A DNA stretch of 8,378 nucleotides. Source: an uncultured bacterium. Its GTDB lineage: Bacteria > Actinomycetota > Coriobacteriia > Coriobacteriales > Coriobacteriaceae. The translations under genes and the position numbers were made by a program. A model generated the notes under the pieces. That model worked only from the letters and a program-made list of their open reading frames with translations, was not told the DNA's origin and did no database searches. The stretch is taken from the NCBI GenBank assembly GCA_905214615.1, contig CAJMMX010000075.1, positions 1-8,378 of the forward strand, given 5' to 3'. The first letter of the stretch is position 1. Each line of letters opens with the position of its first letter. Below, one piece after another: positions 1-6,616 of the stretch.

Positions 1-53
1 GGGACAGACTTAAATGAGTGCCCACTTCCCGGGTACTCATTTAAGTCTGTCCC
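1..53. repeat. Perfect 19-bp palindrome (GGGACAG-type hairpin)
   Basis: The left arm gggacagacttaaatgagt (1-19) is the exact reverse complement of 35-53. A G-U wobble (20/34) and three more C-G pairs (21-23/31-33) extend it to a 23-bp stem with a 7-nt loop. No T-run follows on either strand, so it is not a canonical terminator. The following bases 54-80 repeat pieces of it: gagtgccc occurs at 16, 58 and 66, and ccaatgagt at 53 and 72. This looks like an intergenic palindromic repeat with partial duplications, just upstream of the transporter operon. Confidence 0.8.
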
Positions 54-185
54 CAATGAGTGCCCGAGTGCCCAATGAGTGGGTGGAAGATTGCGGGTTC
101 TTTACGGGGATGTAGTGTGGGCTGCGGAAACGTGGTTCTTTCCGTACAATAGTTCAACTCGTGTAAACGCAGGGAAGGGACATTC

Positions 186-917
186 ATGGCAGACATGATC
201 GAGATCAAGCATCTCAACAAGTACTTTGGCGACCTGCATGTGCTCAAAGATATCAACCTCACCGTCAAGCGCGGCGAGAAGCTCGTAATGATCGGGCCTT
301 CCGGCTCGGGTAAGTCGACGCTCATCCGTTGCGTTGACTATCTGGAGGAGCCCACGTCGGGCGAGGTCATCATCGACGGTACGCCGCTCACCAAAAAGAA
401 TCACCTGGAGATGGCCCGCAAGTACAGCTCCATGGTGTTTCAGCAGTTCAACCTGTATCCCAACATGACGGTGCTGGGCAACCTGACGCTCGCGCCCGTC
501 AAGCTGCAAAAGAAGAGCAAGGAGGAGGCGACCGAGATCGCCATCGCCGCGCTCAAGCGCGTTGGCATGGCGCATAAGGCCGGCGAGTATCCGCAGAACC
601 TCTCGGGCGGTCAGCAGCAGCGTATCGCCATCGCCCGTGCCCTGTGCACCAAGCAGCCCATCATCCTGTTTGACGAGCCGACCTCGGCGCTCGACCCCGA
701 GATGGTCCAGGAGGTTCTGGACGTTATGATTGAGCTCGCGCAGGAGGACATCACCATGATCTGCGTGACGCATGAGATGGGTTTTGCGCGCCAGGTGGCC
801 GACCGCGTCATCTTTATGGAGGACGGCCGCATTCTGGAGGAGGGCACGCCCGAGCACTTCTTCGATAACCCCGAGAACCCGCGCTGCCGCGAGTTCCTGT
901 CCAAGATTCTGCACTAG
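186..917 (+). CDS. glnQ: Polar amino acid ABC transporter, ATP-binding protein (GlnQ family)
   Basis: This is the cytoplasmic ATPase that powers uptake of a polar amino acid. The 243-residue length is typical of the GlnQ/HisP family. Visible motifs in order are Walker A GPSGSGKST (37-45), the Q-loop VFQQFNL (Q86), signature LSGGQQQR (139-146), Walker B ILFDEP (160-165), D-loop SALD (167-170) and the H-loop histidine H196. All catalytic elements are intact. The ATG at 186 is chosen because aaggga lies 5 nt upstream; the internal ATG at 195 lacks such a site. A possible -10 box, tacaat, lies at 145-150, but I see no good -35. It is the first gene of the operon, 23 bp before the binding-protein gene. 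The family is certain; the exact substrate cannot be read from this subunit, and the symbol is a family label. Confidence 0.95.
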   Translation: MADMIEIKHLNKYFGDLHVLKDINLTVKRGEKLVMIGPSGSGKSTLIRCVDYLEEPTSGEVIIDGTPLTKKNHLEMARKYSSMVFQQFNLYPNMTVLGNLTLAPVKLQKKSKEEATEIAIAALKRVGMAHKAGEYPQNLSGGQQQRIAIARALCTKQPIILFDEPTSALDPEMVQEVLDVMIELAQEDITMICVTHEMGFARQVADRVIFMEDGRILEEGTPEHFFDNPENPRCREFLSKILH

Positions 918-940
918 GCGCGGTGAAGGACATGACGGAT

Positions 941-1801
941 ATGACGAGGGCGGCCGTGTCGCGCCGTCACTTTTTGCAGCTGGCTGGCGCCGGCATGCTT
1001 GCGCTGACGGGGACCGCGCTTACCGGTTGCGGCAACTCCACCGGCGGCGAGGGCTCCGATAAAGGGTCCAAGCTCGCGGCCATCAAGTCGCGTGGGCATC
1101 TGAATGCCGGCGTTAAGAAGGATGTTCCTGGCTATGGCTATTACGACACCGCCAAGGGCCGCTTTGAGGGCATGGAAGTCGATTTGTGCTACCAGATCGC
1201 CGCTGCCGTCTTTGGCGTGAGCTACAAGGAGGCTCGTGCCCAGGAGCTTGTCGAGTTTACCGACGTAACGCCCAAGACGCGCGGCCCGCTGATCGATAAC
1301 GGCCAACTTGACGTGGTCGCGGCGACCTACACCATCACCGACGAGCGCAAGAAGAGCTGGGATTTCTCGACGCCGTACCGCACCGACTACGTGGGACTCA
1401 TGGTCAAGAAGCGTTCGGGCTTTACCTCGATTGAGGACCTGGACGGCAAGGTCATTGGCGTGAGCCAAGGTGCCACCACGCAGGGCCTGATCGAGCAGAT
1501 GATCAAGGACAACGGCTTTAGCTGTAAGCCCGAGTTTAGGGCCTTTAGCGGCTATCCCATCATCAAGAGTTCGCTCGACGCCGGCAATATCGACGTCTTT
1601 GCCATGGACCGCTCCACGCTGGCCGGTTACATGAACGAGACCGTTGAGCTGCTGCAGCCCGAGGTCAAGTTTGGCGAGCAGGGCTACGGCGTGGCGACCA
1701 AGAAGGGCTGCGACCTTTCGGCTGTGGTCGATCAGGTGATTTGCGATCGCCTGGCCGACGGCTGGCTCGACCAAGAGGTCAAGACCTGGGGTCTTGTATA
1801 G
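941..1801 (+). CDS. Amino acid ABC transporter substrate-binding lipoprotein, PEB1-like (probable Glu/Asp)
   Basis: This is an extracytoplasmic family 3 solute-binding protein that captures the amino acid for the permeases encoded next. The N-terminus has a twin-arginine motif SRRHFLQL (RR at 8-9), a hydrophobic segment and a lipobox LTGC with Cys30. This predicts Tat export and lipid anchoring. Family 3 features are FEGMEVDLC (75-83), KTRGPLIDNG (112-121) and ATYTITDERK (128-137). The TRGPL...TITDERK stretch closely resembles the Campylobacter PEB1 aspartate/glutamate-binding protein, so I infer acidic amino acids as substrate; glutamine remains possible. The ATG at 941 is preferred because gaagga lies 10 nt upstream. 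A GTG at 923 and an ATG at 932 are in-frame alternatives that add 6 or 3 residues without changing the signal peptide. From 941 the protein is 286 residues and complete. Confidence 0.92.
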   Translation: MTRAAVSRRHFLQLAGAGMLALTGTALTGCGNSTGGEGSDKGSKLAAIKSRGHLNAGVKKDVPGYGYYDTAKGRFEGMEVDLCYQIAAAVFGVSYKEARAQELVEFTDVTPKTRGPLIDNGQLDVVAATYTITDERKKSWDFSTPYRTDYVGLMVKKRSGFTSIEDLDGKVIGVSQGATTQGLIEQMIKDNGFSCKPEFRAFSGYPIIKSSLDAGNIDVFAMDRSTLAGYMNETVELLQPEVKFGEQGYGVATKKGCDLSAVVDQVICDRLADGWLDQEVKTWGLV

Positions 1802-1826
1802 GCGCATCGTCCAAGGAAGGAATCAA

Positions 1827-2573
1827 ATGCTCGAAGGATTATTTGACGCCGACCGTTGGTCGACGACATTTCAAAACATGGGGCCCTTCTGGGAGGGCTT
1901 TGGCGTGACGCTGCAGGTGGTCGTTGCCGGTCTGTTGCTGTCGCTGGTGCTGGGCACGCTGCTGGGCGTGTTCTCTACCACTCGCTCGCGCGTGCTGCGC
2001 GCCATAAGCCGCGTGTACGTGGAGTTTTACCAGAACACCCCGTTGCCCGTGCAGGTGCTCTTTATGTACATGGCCGGTCCGCAGTTTTTGCAGGCCATAA
2101 CCGGTGCCGACCAGCCAGTGCGCATCGCGCCGTTCGTGCTGGGCTTCTTGGGCGTGGGTCTGTATCACGCGGCCTACATTTCGGAGGTCATCCGCACCGG
2201 TATCGAGGCGGTTCCGCGCGGTCAGATGGAGGCGGCCCAGAGCCAGGGCTTCACCCGTGCGCAGGCATACTGGTACATCGTACTGCCCCAGACGTTCAAG
2301 ATCATTCTGCCGCCGCTGTGTAACCAGGCGCTTAACCTGGTCAAGAACACGTCGGTGCTGGCGCTTGTGGCCGGCGGCGACCTTATGTACCGTTCCGACA
2401 ACTTTGTGAGTCTGTACGGTTACCTGCAGGGATACATCGTCTGCTGCCTTATGTACTTCATCATCTGCTTTCCGCTCGCCATGCTGGTGCAGTGGCTCGA
2501 GCGCCGCTCCAAGGAGCGCCCGCGCGGCGTGAGCCTGGCCGAGCTGGGACTCGACAACGTAGAGGAGGCCTAG
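1827..2573 (+). CDS. Amino acid ABC transporter permease (HisM/GlnP family), first subunit
   Basis: This is an inner-membrane permease of the importer, 248 residues. Hydrophobic segments lie near 27-50, 75-95, 103-122, 175-185 and 202-223. The conserved cytoplasmic loop that docks on the ATPase is at 135-154 (EAAQSQGF...IVLPQ), a good match to the EAA...G...I.LP consensus. The NTPLPVQ stretch near 70-76 is also typical of the family. The start is the ATG at 1827, with ggaagg at 1815-1820; a TTG-initiated extension from 1794 would overlap the previous gene and has no ribosome site. The C-terminal 25 residues are charged and probably cytoplasmic. The gene is followed after 3 bp by a second permease, so the two probably form a heterodimeric channel. 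Confidence 0.95.
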   Translation: MLEGLFDADRWSTTFQNMGPFWEGFGVTLQVVVAGLLLSLVLGTLLGVFSTTRSRVLRAISRVYVEFYQNTPLPVQVLFMYMAGPQFLQAITGADQPVRIAPFVLGFLGVGLYHAAYISEVIRTGIEAVPRGQMEAAQSQGFTRAQAYWYIVLPQTFKIILPPLCNQALNLVKNTSVLALVAGGDLMYRSDNFVSLYGYLQGYIVCCLMYFIICFPLAMLVQWLERRSKERPRGVSLAELGLDNVEEA

Positions 2574-2576
2574 CGC

Positions 2577-3215
2577 ATGGAAATCTTCAACGCGACCAAC
2601 CTGCTCTACATTTGGGGCGGCTTTGTTAAGACGATCGAGATCTCGGCGCTGTCGATCTTTTTCTCGCTCATCTTTGGCACGGTGCTGGCGCTCGTTAAAA
2701 GCTATGCGCCCCGCCCGTTCCGTATTTTGGTGAGCGCCTATATCGAGCTGTTCCGCTGCACGCCAAACCTGCTGTGGATCCTTTTTATCTACTTTACGGT
2801 GCAGGGTTTGGACATTGTGATTTCGACCATCGCCTTTACGCTGTTTACCAGCGCCGTTATGGCCGAGATTGTGCGCGGAGGCCTCAACTCGATTCCGCGC
2901 GGCCAGTTTGAGGCAGCGCAGAGCCAGGGCTTTGGCTTCTTTGCCACCATGCGCTACATCATTCTGCCGCAGACGTTTAAGACGATCATTCCGGCGCTGT
3001 TTAGCCAGTGCACGACCGTCATTAAGGACAGCTCGTATCTTTCGGGTATTAACGTGGCCGAGCTCATGTACACGGCAAACGTCGTGATGGCCCACGCGAT
3101 TGACCTGTCGCAGGTGCTTATGCTCTACGGCCTGGTATTTGCGATGTACTTTGTGCTCAACTTTGGTATCTCGCTGCTGGTCCGAGCGTATCAACGTCGT
3201 ATCGTGGCAGCGTAG
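2577..3215 (+). CDS. Amino acid ABC transporter permease (HisM/GlnP family), second subunit
   Basis: This is the second membrane permease of the importer, 212 residues. Its EAA loop at 112-131 (EAAQSQGF...IILPQ) shares the EAAQSQGF core and the TFK.I.P tail with the first permease, which indicates an old duplication. Hydrophobic stretches lie around 20-41, 64-95, 155-172 and 180-204. The family motif RCTPNLL at 60-66 corresponds to NTPLPVQ in the first permease. The ribosome-binding site gaggagg (2562-2568) is inside the last codons of the upstream gene, 8 nt from the ATG, so translational coupling is likely. With the ATPase and binding protein, it completes a full four-component importer. 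Confidence 0.95.
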   Translation: MEIFNATNLLYIWGGFVKTIEISALSIFFSLIFGTVLALVKSYAPRPFRILVSAYIELFRCTPNLLWILFIYFTVQGLDIVISTIAFTLFTSAVMAEIVRGGLNSIPRGQFEAAQSQGFGFFATMRYIILPQTFKTIIPALFSQCTTVIKDSSYLSGINVAELMYTANVVMAHAIDLSQVLMLYGLVFAMYFVLNFGISLLVRAYQRRIVAA

Positions 3216-3217
3216 AA

Positions 3218-3246
3218 TGTGGCAAAGGGACAGCCCCTTTGTCACA
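3218..3246 (+). other. Intercistronic hairpin between permease and kinase-like gene
   Basis: The arms tgtggcaaaggg (3218-3229) and ccctttgtcaca (3235-3246) pair over 12 positions with one G-U wobble and a 5-nt loop. The hairpin starts 3 nt after the permease stop and ends 17 nt before the next start codon. There is no U-run after it, so it is more likely a partial attenuator, an mRNA-stabilising 3' structure or a repeat insertion than a full terminator. Its loop side contains gggacag, the same core as the palindromes at 1-53 and 6760-6937. Confidence 0.6.
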
Positions 3247-3263
3247 TAGAGAAAGGAATCGCG

Positions 3264-3887
3264 ATGAGCGATCTGGAGAACAAGAAGAATCCTGTGGTCA
3301 TTACCATCGCGCGCGACTTTGGCGCCGAGGGCCACGAGATTGGTCGCATGCTTGCCGACGAGTTGGGGATTCCTCTGTACGATAACGAGCTGCTGGTGCG
3401 TGCGTCGCTGCGCGCGGGCGAGTCGCTCGATAAGATGGCCGCCTACGACGAGCGTCTGGCCGTGGAGAACATGGCGTTCCTACCCGACCGCTACGATGCG
3501 CGTTCGTACTCGGACAAGTTGTTCCAAAAGATGAGCCAGGTGATCTTGGACCTGGGCGAGACCGAGAGCTGCATTATCGAAGGCCGCCTGTCCGATTACC
3601 TGCTGCGTAACAACCCCAACCACATTGCCGTATTGGTGACCGCTCCTTTTGAGGACCGCGTCGAGATTGTGCGCAAAAAGCGTGGTCTCAACAAAAAGAA
3701 GGGCGCCAAGCTGGTCAAGCAGCAGCAGAAGGCGCGCGAGGCGTTCTATAAGCGCTATAGCGCCGGAAAGTGGAAGATGACGAGCGGCAAGGATATCGTC
3801 GTCAACCGCGCTAAGCTGGGACGCGAGGGCTGTAAAGACGTCATCGCCGCTGCCTACCGCTACAAAGTGGCTCAACTCGAAGGCTAG
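3264..3887 (+). CDS. Cytidylate kinase-like family protein (P-loop NTPase fold)
   Basis: This 207-residue soluble protein resembles the Cytidylate_kin2 group, a nucleotide-kinase-like family often found in anaerobes. Visible family landmarks are the N-terminal loop ITIARDFGAEGHEIG (13-27), where family members usually read ISREFGSGGREIG; CIIEGRLSDYLL (103-114); APFEDRVEIVRKKRGL (127-142); and the basic REAFYKRY...W segment (158-170). The N-terminal loop lacks the Walker A lysine of true CMP kinases, as is usual here, so the substrate is unknown. The start is the ATG at 3264, with aaagga 6 nt upstream; a GTG at 3219 lies inside the intercistronic hairpin and is rejected. It is co-directional with the importer genes, but the hairpin may uncouple its expression. 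A link to amino acid uptake is only positional. Confidence 0.85.
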   Translation: MSDLENKKNPVVITIARDFGAEGHEIGRMLADELGIPLYDNELLVRASLRAGESLDKMAAYDERLAVENMAFLPDRYDARSYSDKLFQKMSQVILDLGETESCIIEGRLSDYLLRNNPNHIAVLVTAPFEDRVEIVRKKRGLNKKKGAKLVKQQQKAREAFYKRYSAGKWKMTSGKDIVVNRAKLGREGCKDVIAAAYRYKVAQLEG

Positions 3888-3893
3888 CCGACC

Positions 3894-3940
3894 AAAAACC
3901 ACCACAAAGGGTACAGGCACCTTTGTGGTGGTTTTTGTTT
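3894..3940 (+). terminator. Rho-independent terminator of the transporter operon
   Basis: The arms aaaaaccaccacaaagg (3894-3910) and cctttgtggtggttttt (3920-3936) form a perfect 17-bp stem with a 9-nt loop. The T-rich tract ttttt-g-ttttt sits at its end. It begins 6 nt after the stop of the kinase-like gene. The A-run at the start means that it could also stop transcription arriving on the minus strand. Confidence 0.92.
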
Positions 3941-3992
3941 TAGGCCGAGGGGAAGGCCTTGGCGGCAGTGCCTATCCTCGGCTTTTGCATAG

Positions 3993-4208
3993 TCTCGATC
4001 TGTAACACCAAGCCAGCGAAAATGGCTCTAACTGTTACAGATTTAGATGAACCGTTCGGCCGTCAGCCCAACGTCTTGATCTGTAACACCAGGCGGCATA
4101 TTTGGTCTCTAACTGTTACAGATTGAGATGCGGCGTGGGCGGCCGGCACAATATCTCGATCTGTAACAACTGCAGGGCTCAACGGACTCCAGCTGTTACA
4201 GATTGAGA
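3993..4208. repeat. Three tandem 55-nt palindromic units (six alternating 15-bp motifs)
   Basis: The motif tctcgatctgtaaca starts at 3993, 4074 and 4154. Its inverted form, tgttacagattgaga or close variants, starts at 4033, 4114 and 4194. Start-to-start distances are 40, 41, 40, 40 and 40. Each left/right pair makes a 55-nt unit (3993-4047, 4074-4128, 4154-4208) with a 25-nt interior. Interiors of units 1 and 2 share cc at the left and tctaac at the right, and unit 3 is a relaxed version. Unit 1 also carries an inner stem agcca/tggct. Arm mismatches are mostly G-T, which would be G-U wobbles in a plus-strand RNA. The array lies between two convergent terminators. The arrangement recalls E. 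coli BIMEs (REP sequences in alternating orientation), but the sequence is different. Confidence 0.85.
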
Positions 4209-4226
4209 CAAAACGACCGGGCAAGT

Positions 4227-4270
4227 CCCAAACCACCACAAAGGTGTCTGCCCCATCGTGGTGGTTTGGG
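4227..4270. repeat. Degenerate terminator-like palindrome
   Basis: The arms cccaaaccaccac (4227-4239) and gtggtggtttggg (4258-4270) form a perfect 13-bp stem around an 18-nt loop. The string accaccacaaagg at 4232-4244 is shared with the working terminator at 3898-3910, but the matching ctttg on the right side has become atc. Neither strand has a good T-run next to the stem. It looks like a decayed copy of the terminator hairpin. The outer bases gaccg (4215-4219) and cggtc (4271-4275) could extend it across a bulge. Confidence 0.6.
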
Positions 4271-4282
4271 CGGTCGGCATAG

Positions 4283-4318
4283 AAAAAGTCCCCGCCGGGC
4301 GTGTGCTCGACGGGGACT
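4283..4318 (-). terminator. Rho-independent terminator of the nfnAB operon
   Basis: Read on the minus strand, an 8-bp perfect stem (agtccccg at 4318-4311 with cggggact at 4294-4287) closes a 16-nt loop and runs directly into a T-run. That run is seen as aaaaa on the plus strand at 4283-4287. It lies about 30 nt past the stop codon of the GltA/NfnB gene. Confidence 0.88.
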
Positions 4319-4348
4319 CTGCCGTTTGATGGCTAGCGCTGTGGGTGA

Positions 4349-5758
4349 TTACTCGCCCAGCAGGCTCTTGGTGATTGAAGCAGCGGCCTTCTTGCCGGCG
4401 CCCATCGCCAGAATGACCGTAGCGGCACCGGTGACGATGTCGCCGCCGGCCCAGATGCGGGGATCGGTGGTCTGGCCGGTCTCCTCGTCGGCAACGATGT
4501 AGCCCCACTTGTTGAGCTCCATCTTGCCGCCGATCTTCTTTGCGAAGGGGTTGGCGTTGGTGCCGATAGCCGAGATCGCGACGTCGCAGGGGATCTCCTC
4601 GATGGCGCCCTCGATGGGCACCGGGCGACGACGGCCGGACTCGTCGGGCTCGCCGAGTTCCATCTTCTGGACCTTGACGGCGCACACGGAGCCGTCCTCG
4701 CCAGCGACAAACTCGAGCGGGGAGACGAGCGGCAGAACCTCGACGCCCTCGGCCTTAGCATGGTGCAGCTCGGCGCGACGGCAGGGCATCTCGTCCTCGG
4801 TACGACGATAGGCGATGATGGCGTGCTCGGCGCCCAGACGCTTGGCGGTACGGACGGCGTCCATAGCCACGTTGCCGCCACCAAAGACGACGACGCTCTT
4901 GCCGTGCTTGGTGGGGGTGTCGTACTCGGGGAACTTGTTGGCCTTCATCAGGTTCACGCGGGTGAGGTACTCGTTAGCGAAGAAGACGTTGGGCAGGTTC
5001 TCGCCGGGGACGTTGAGGAACTTGGGCAGGCCAGCGCCGGTCGCCACGTAGATGGCGTCGAAGCCCTGCTCGAACAGCTCCTCGGCCGTGGCCATGTTGC
5101 CCACGACGGAGTTGTACTCAAACTTGACGCCCATGTCCTCCAGGCCGTCGATCTCGCGCTTGACGACTGCCTTGGGCAGACGGAACTCGGGGATGCCGTA
5201 GACCAGCACGCCGCCGCCGGTGAAGAAAGCCTCGAAGACGGTGACGTCAAAACCGTTACGGGCGAGCTCGCCGGCGCAGGTGATGCCGGACGGGCCGGAG
5301 CCGACGACAGCGACCTTCTTGCCGTTCTTGGGGGCCATCTTGGGCGTGGAGGCGAGCTCGGGGCGGTCGCCCAAGAAGCGCTCGAGCTGGCCGATGGCCA
5401 CGGGCTCGGACTTCTTGCCACGGATGCACTTGCCCTCGCACTGGTTCTCCTGCGGGCAGACGCGGCCGCAGATGGCGGGAAGCATGGAGTCCTCGCGAAT
5501 GGTATCGAGAGCGCCGCCGAAGTCCTTCGCGCGGATCTGCTCGATAAAGCGGGGAATGTTGATGTTGACGGGGCAGCCCTCAACACAGAACGGCTTCTTG
5601 CAGTTGAGGCAGCGCTCGGCCTCGGCCAGCGCCATCTCCTCGGTGAAGCCCTTGTCGACGGGGCGGAAGTCGCAGGCGCGCTCGGCAGCCGGCTCCTCGT
5701 TATCGGGGGTGCGGGGCGACTTCATATCGGCAACGAAACGACCGTTAACTAGTGGCAT
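4349..5758 (-). CDS. nfnB: NADPH-dependent glutamate synthase-like large subunit (GltA/NfnB)
   Basis: This is a 469-residue flavin and iron-sulphur oxidoreductase. The N-terminal cluster domain has C50, C53, C58 and C62 (CLNCKKPFCVEGC) and C97, C101, C107 and C111, the usual positions for two [4Fe-4S] clusters. A first Rossmann motif VVGSGPSGIT (151-160) binds FAD. A second, VVVFGGGNVAMD (289-300), binds NADPH. The C-terminal FAD contact is WAGGDIVTGAATV (436-448). The usual database name is glutamate synthase small subunit or gltA. However, the adjacent flavin/[2Fe-2S] gene and the absence of a glutamate synthase large subunit in the window match NfnB, the catalytic partner in NADH-dependent ferredoxin:NADP+ oxidoreductase. 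Its ATG overlaps the end of the upstream gene by 10 nt, which indicates translational coupling. All cluster and nucleotide motifs are intact. Confidence 0.95.
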   Translation of the reverse strand: MPLVNGRFVADMKSPRTPDNEEPAAERACDFRPVDKGFTEEMALAEAERCLNCKKPFCVEGCPVNINIPRFIEQIRAKDFGGALDTIREDSMLPAICGRVCPQENQCEGKCIRGKKSEPVAIGQLERFLGDRPELASTPKMAPKNGKKVAVVGSGPSGITCAGELARNGFDVTVFEAFFTGGGVLVYGIPEFRLPKAVVKREIDGLEDMGVKFEYNSVVGNMATAEELFEQGFDAIYVATGAGLPKFLNVPGENLPNVFFANEYLTRVNLMKANKFPEYDTPTKHGKSVVVFGGGNVAMDAVRTAKRLGAEHAIIAYRRTEDEMPCRRAELHHAKAEGVEVLPLVSPLEFVAGEDGSVCAVKVQKMELGEPDESGRRRPVPIEGAIEEIPCDVAISAIGTNANPFAKKIGGKMELNKWGYIVADEETGQTTDPRIWAGGDIVTGAATVILAMGAGKKAAASITKSLLGE

Positions 5759-6588
5759 GCGCAGCTCTTTTCCTCATAGGCCTTGAGGGACTCGCCCTCT
5801 TCGGAACGGTAAGCGGCCTGGCGGGCACGAAGGTCATCCCAGTCGACCAGGGTGGCATCGAAGTCGGGGCCGTCGACGCAAGCGAACTTGGTCACGCCGC
5901 CCACCTCGACGCGGCAGCAGCCGCACATGCCGGTTCCGTCAACCATGATGGGGTTGAGCGACGCGGTGATGGGGGTGTCGTACTTCTGGGCGGTGAGGGT
6001 CGAGAACTTCATCATCGGAACGGGGCCGACGCAGAAGACCTGGCTCACGGCCTTGTCCTGCAGCAGGTGCTCCAGCGGAGCGGTGACAACGCCCTGCTCG
6101 CCGTAGGAGCCGTCGTCGGTGGTGATGTGGATGTGGTCCTCGTCGAGGAGCTCGCGGAACTGGTCCTCCATGAGCAGGAGGTCCTTGGTGCGGGCGCCCA
6201 TGATGGCGTGCACCTCGTGACCGGTCTCGACCAGGTGCTTGGCGACCGGGAAGGCAATTGCCAGGCCGACGCCGCCGCCAATGACGGCGCAGGGGCCCTC
6301 GGCCATCTCGGTGGGAACGCCCAGCGGGCCCACGACGTCGCGCAGCGACTTGCCGGCCTCGTAGGTGGAAAGCATCTCGGTGGTCTTGCCGATCACCATG
6401 AAGATGAACTCGACCCAGCCCTCGTCACCGTTCCAGCCGGCCAGGGTAAACGGGACACGCTCGCCCGTCTCGTTGGCGCGAACCATGAGGAACTGTCCAG
6501 CGTGCGCATGTTTGGCGATTGCGGGCGCCTCGATGCGGAACTTGAACACCTTCTCCGAGAACTGCGTCTTCTCCAGGATCTTATACAT
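5749..6588 (-). CDS. nfnA: Sulfide/dihydroorotate dehydrogenase-like FAD/NAD-binding protein (NfnA)
   Basis: This 279-residue subunit belongs to the ferredoxin-NADP reductase fold that also includes PyrK. The FAD-binding motif RVPFTLA is at 44-50 and GPLG at 87-90; the NAD(H)-binding glycine loop IGGGVGLA is at 103-110. Near the C-terminus, DGTGMCGCC (217-225) and C237 supply ligands for a [2Fe-2S] cluster. D217 is consistent with the unusual Asp ligand described in characterised NfnA proteins. The last residues add C276 and C278, whose role is unclear. With NfnB it would couple NADH and reduced ferredoxin to make two NADPH, supplying reductant in an anaerobe. The start ATG follows gaggggttct, a reasonable ribosome site 4-5 nt away. 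The promoter and a structured leader lie upstream at 6600-6722. Confidence 0.93.
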   Translation of the reverse strand: MYKILEKTQFSEKVFKFRIEAPAIAKHAHAGQFLMVRANETGERVPFTLAGWNGDEGWVEFIFMVIGKTTEMLSTYEAGKSLRDVVGPLGVPTEMAEGPCAVIGGGVGLAIAFPVAKHLVETGHEVHAIMGARTKDLLLMEDQFRELLDEDHIHITTDDGSYGEQGVVTAPLEHLLQDKAVSQVFCVGPVPMMKFSTLTAQKYDTPITASLNPIMVDGTGMCGCCRVEVGGVTKFACVDGPDFDATLVDWDDLRARQAAYRSEEGESLKAYEEKSCACH

Positions 6589-6616
6589 AGAACCCCTCTC
6601 TTGTTAGGGCCGCCGA

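Noticed and set aside
102..914. 270-aa minus-strand open frame opposite the ATPase gene
   Set aside because: It is a shadow of the GlnQ-type gene, which has every ABC motif.
1794..1826. TTG-initiated extension of the first permease
   Set aside because: It overlaps the previous gene and lacks a ribosome site, whereas the ATG at 1827 has ggaagg upstream.
1839..3335. 498-aa minus-strand open frame
   Set aside because: It is antisense to both permease genes and the start of the kinase-like gene, whose families are clear. Its composition is typical of a high-GC shadow frame, and no ribosome site or motif is seen.
3993..4208. CRISPR array with 15-bp repeats and 25-bp spacers
   Set aside because: Repeats alternate in orientation and are too short, interior edges are conserved between units, and no cas genes are visible.
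4349..5758. Functional assimilatory glutamate synthase small subunit
   Set aside because: The partner gene is a PyrK/NfnA-type subunit rather than a glutamate synthase large subunit. The GltA name is kept only as a database synonym.
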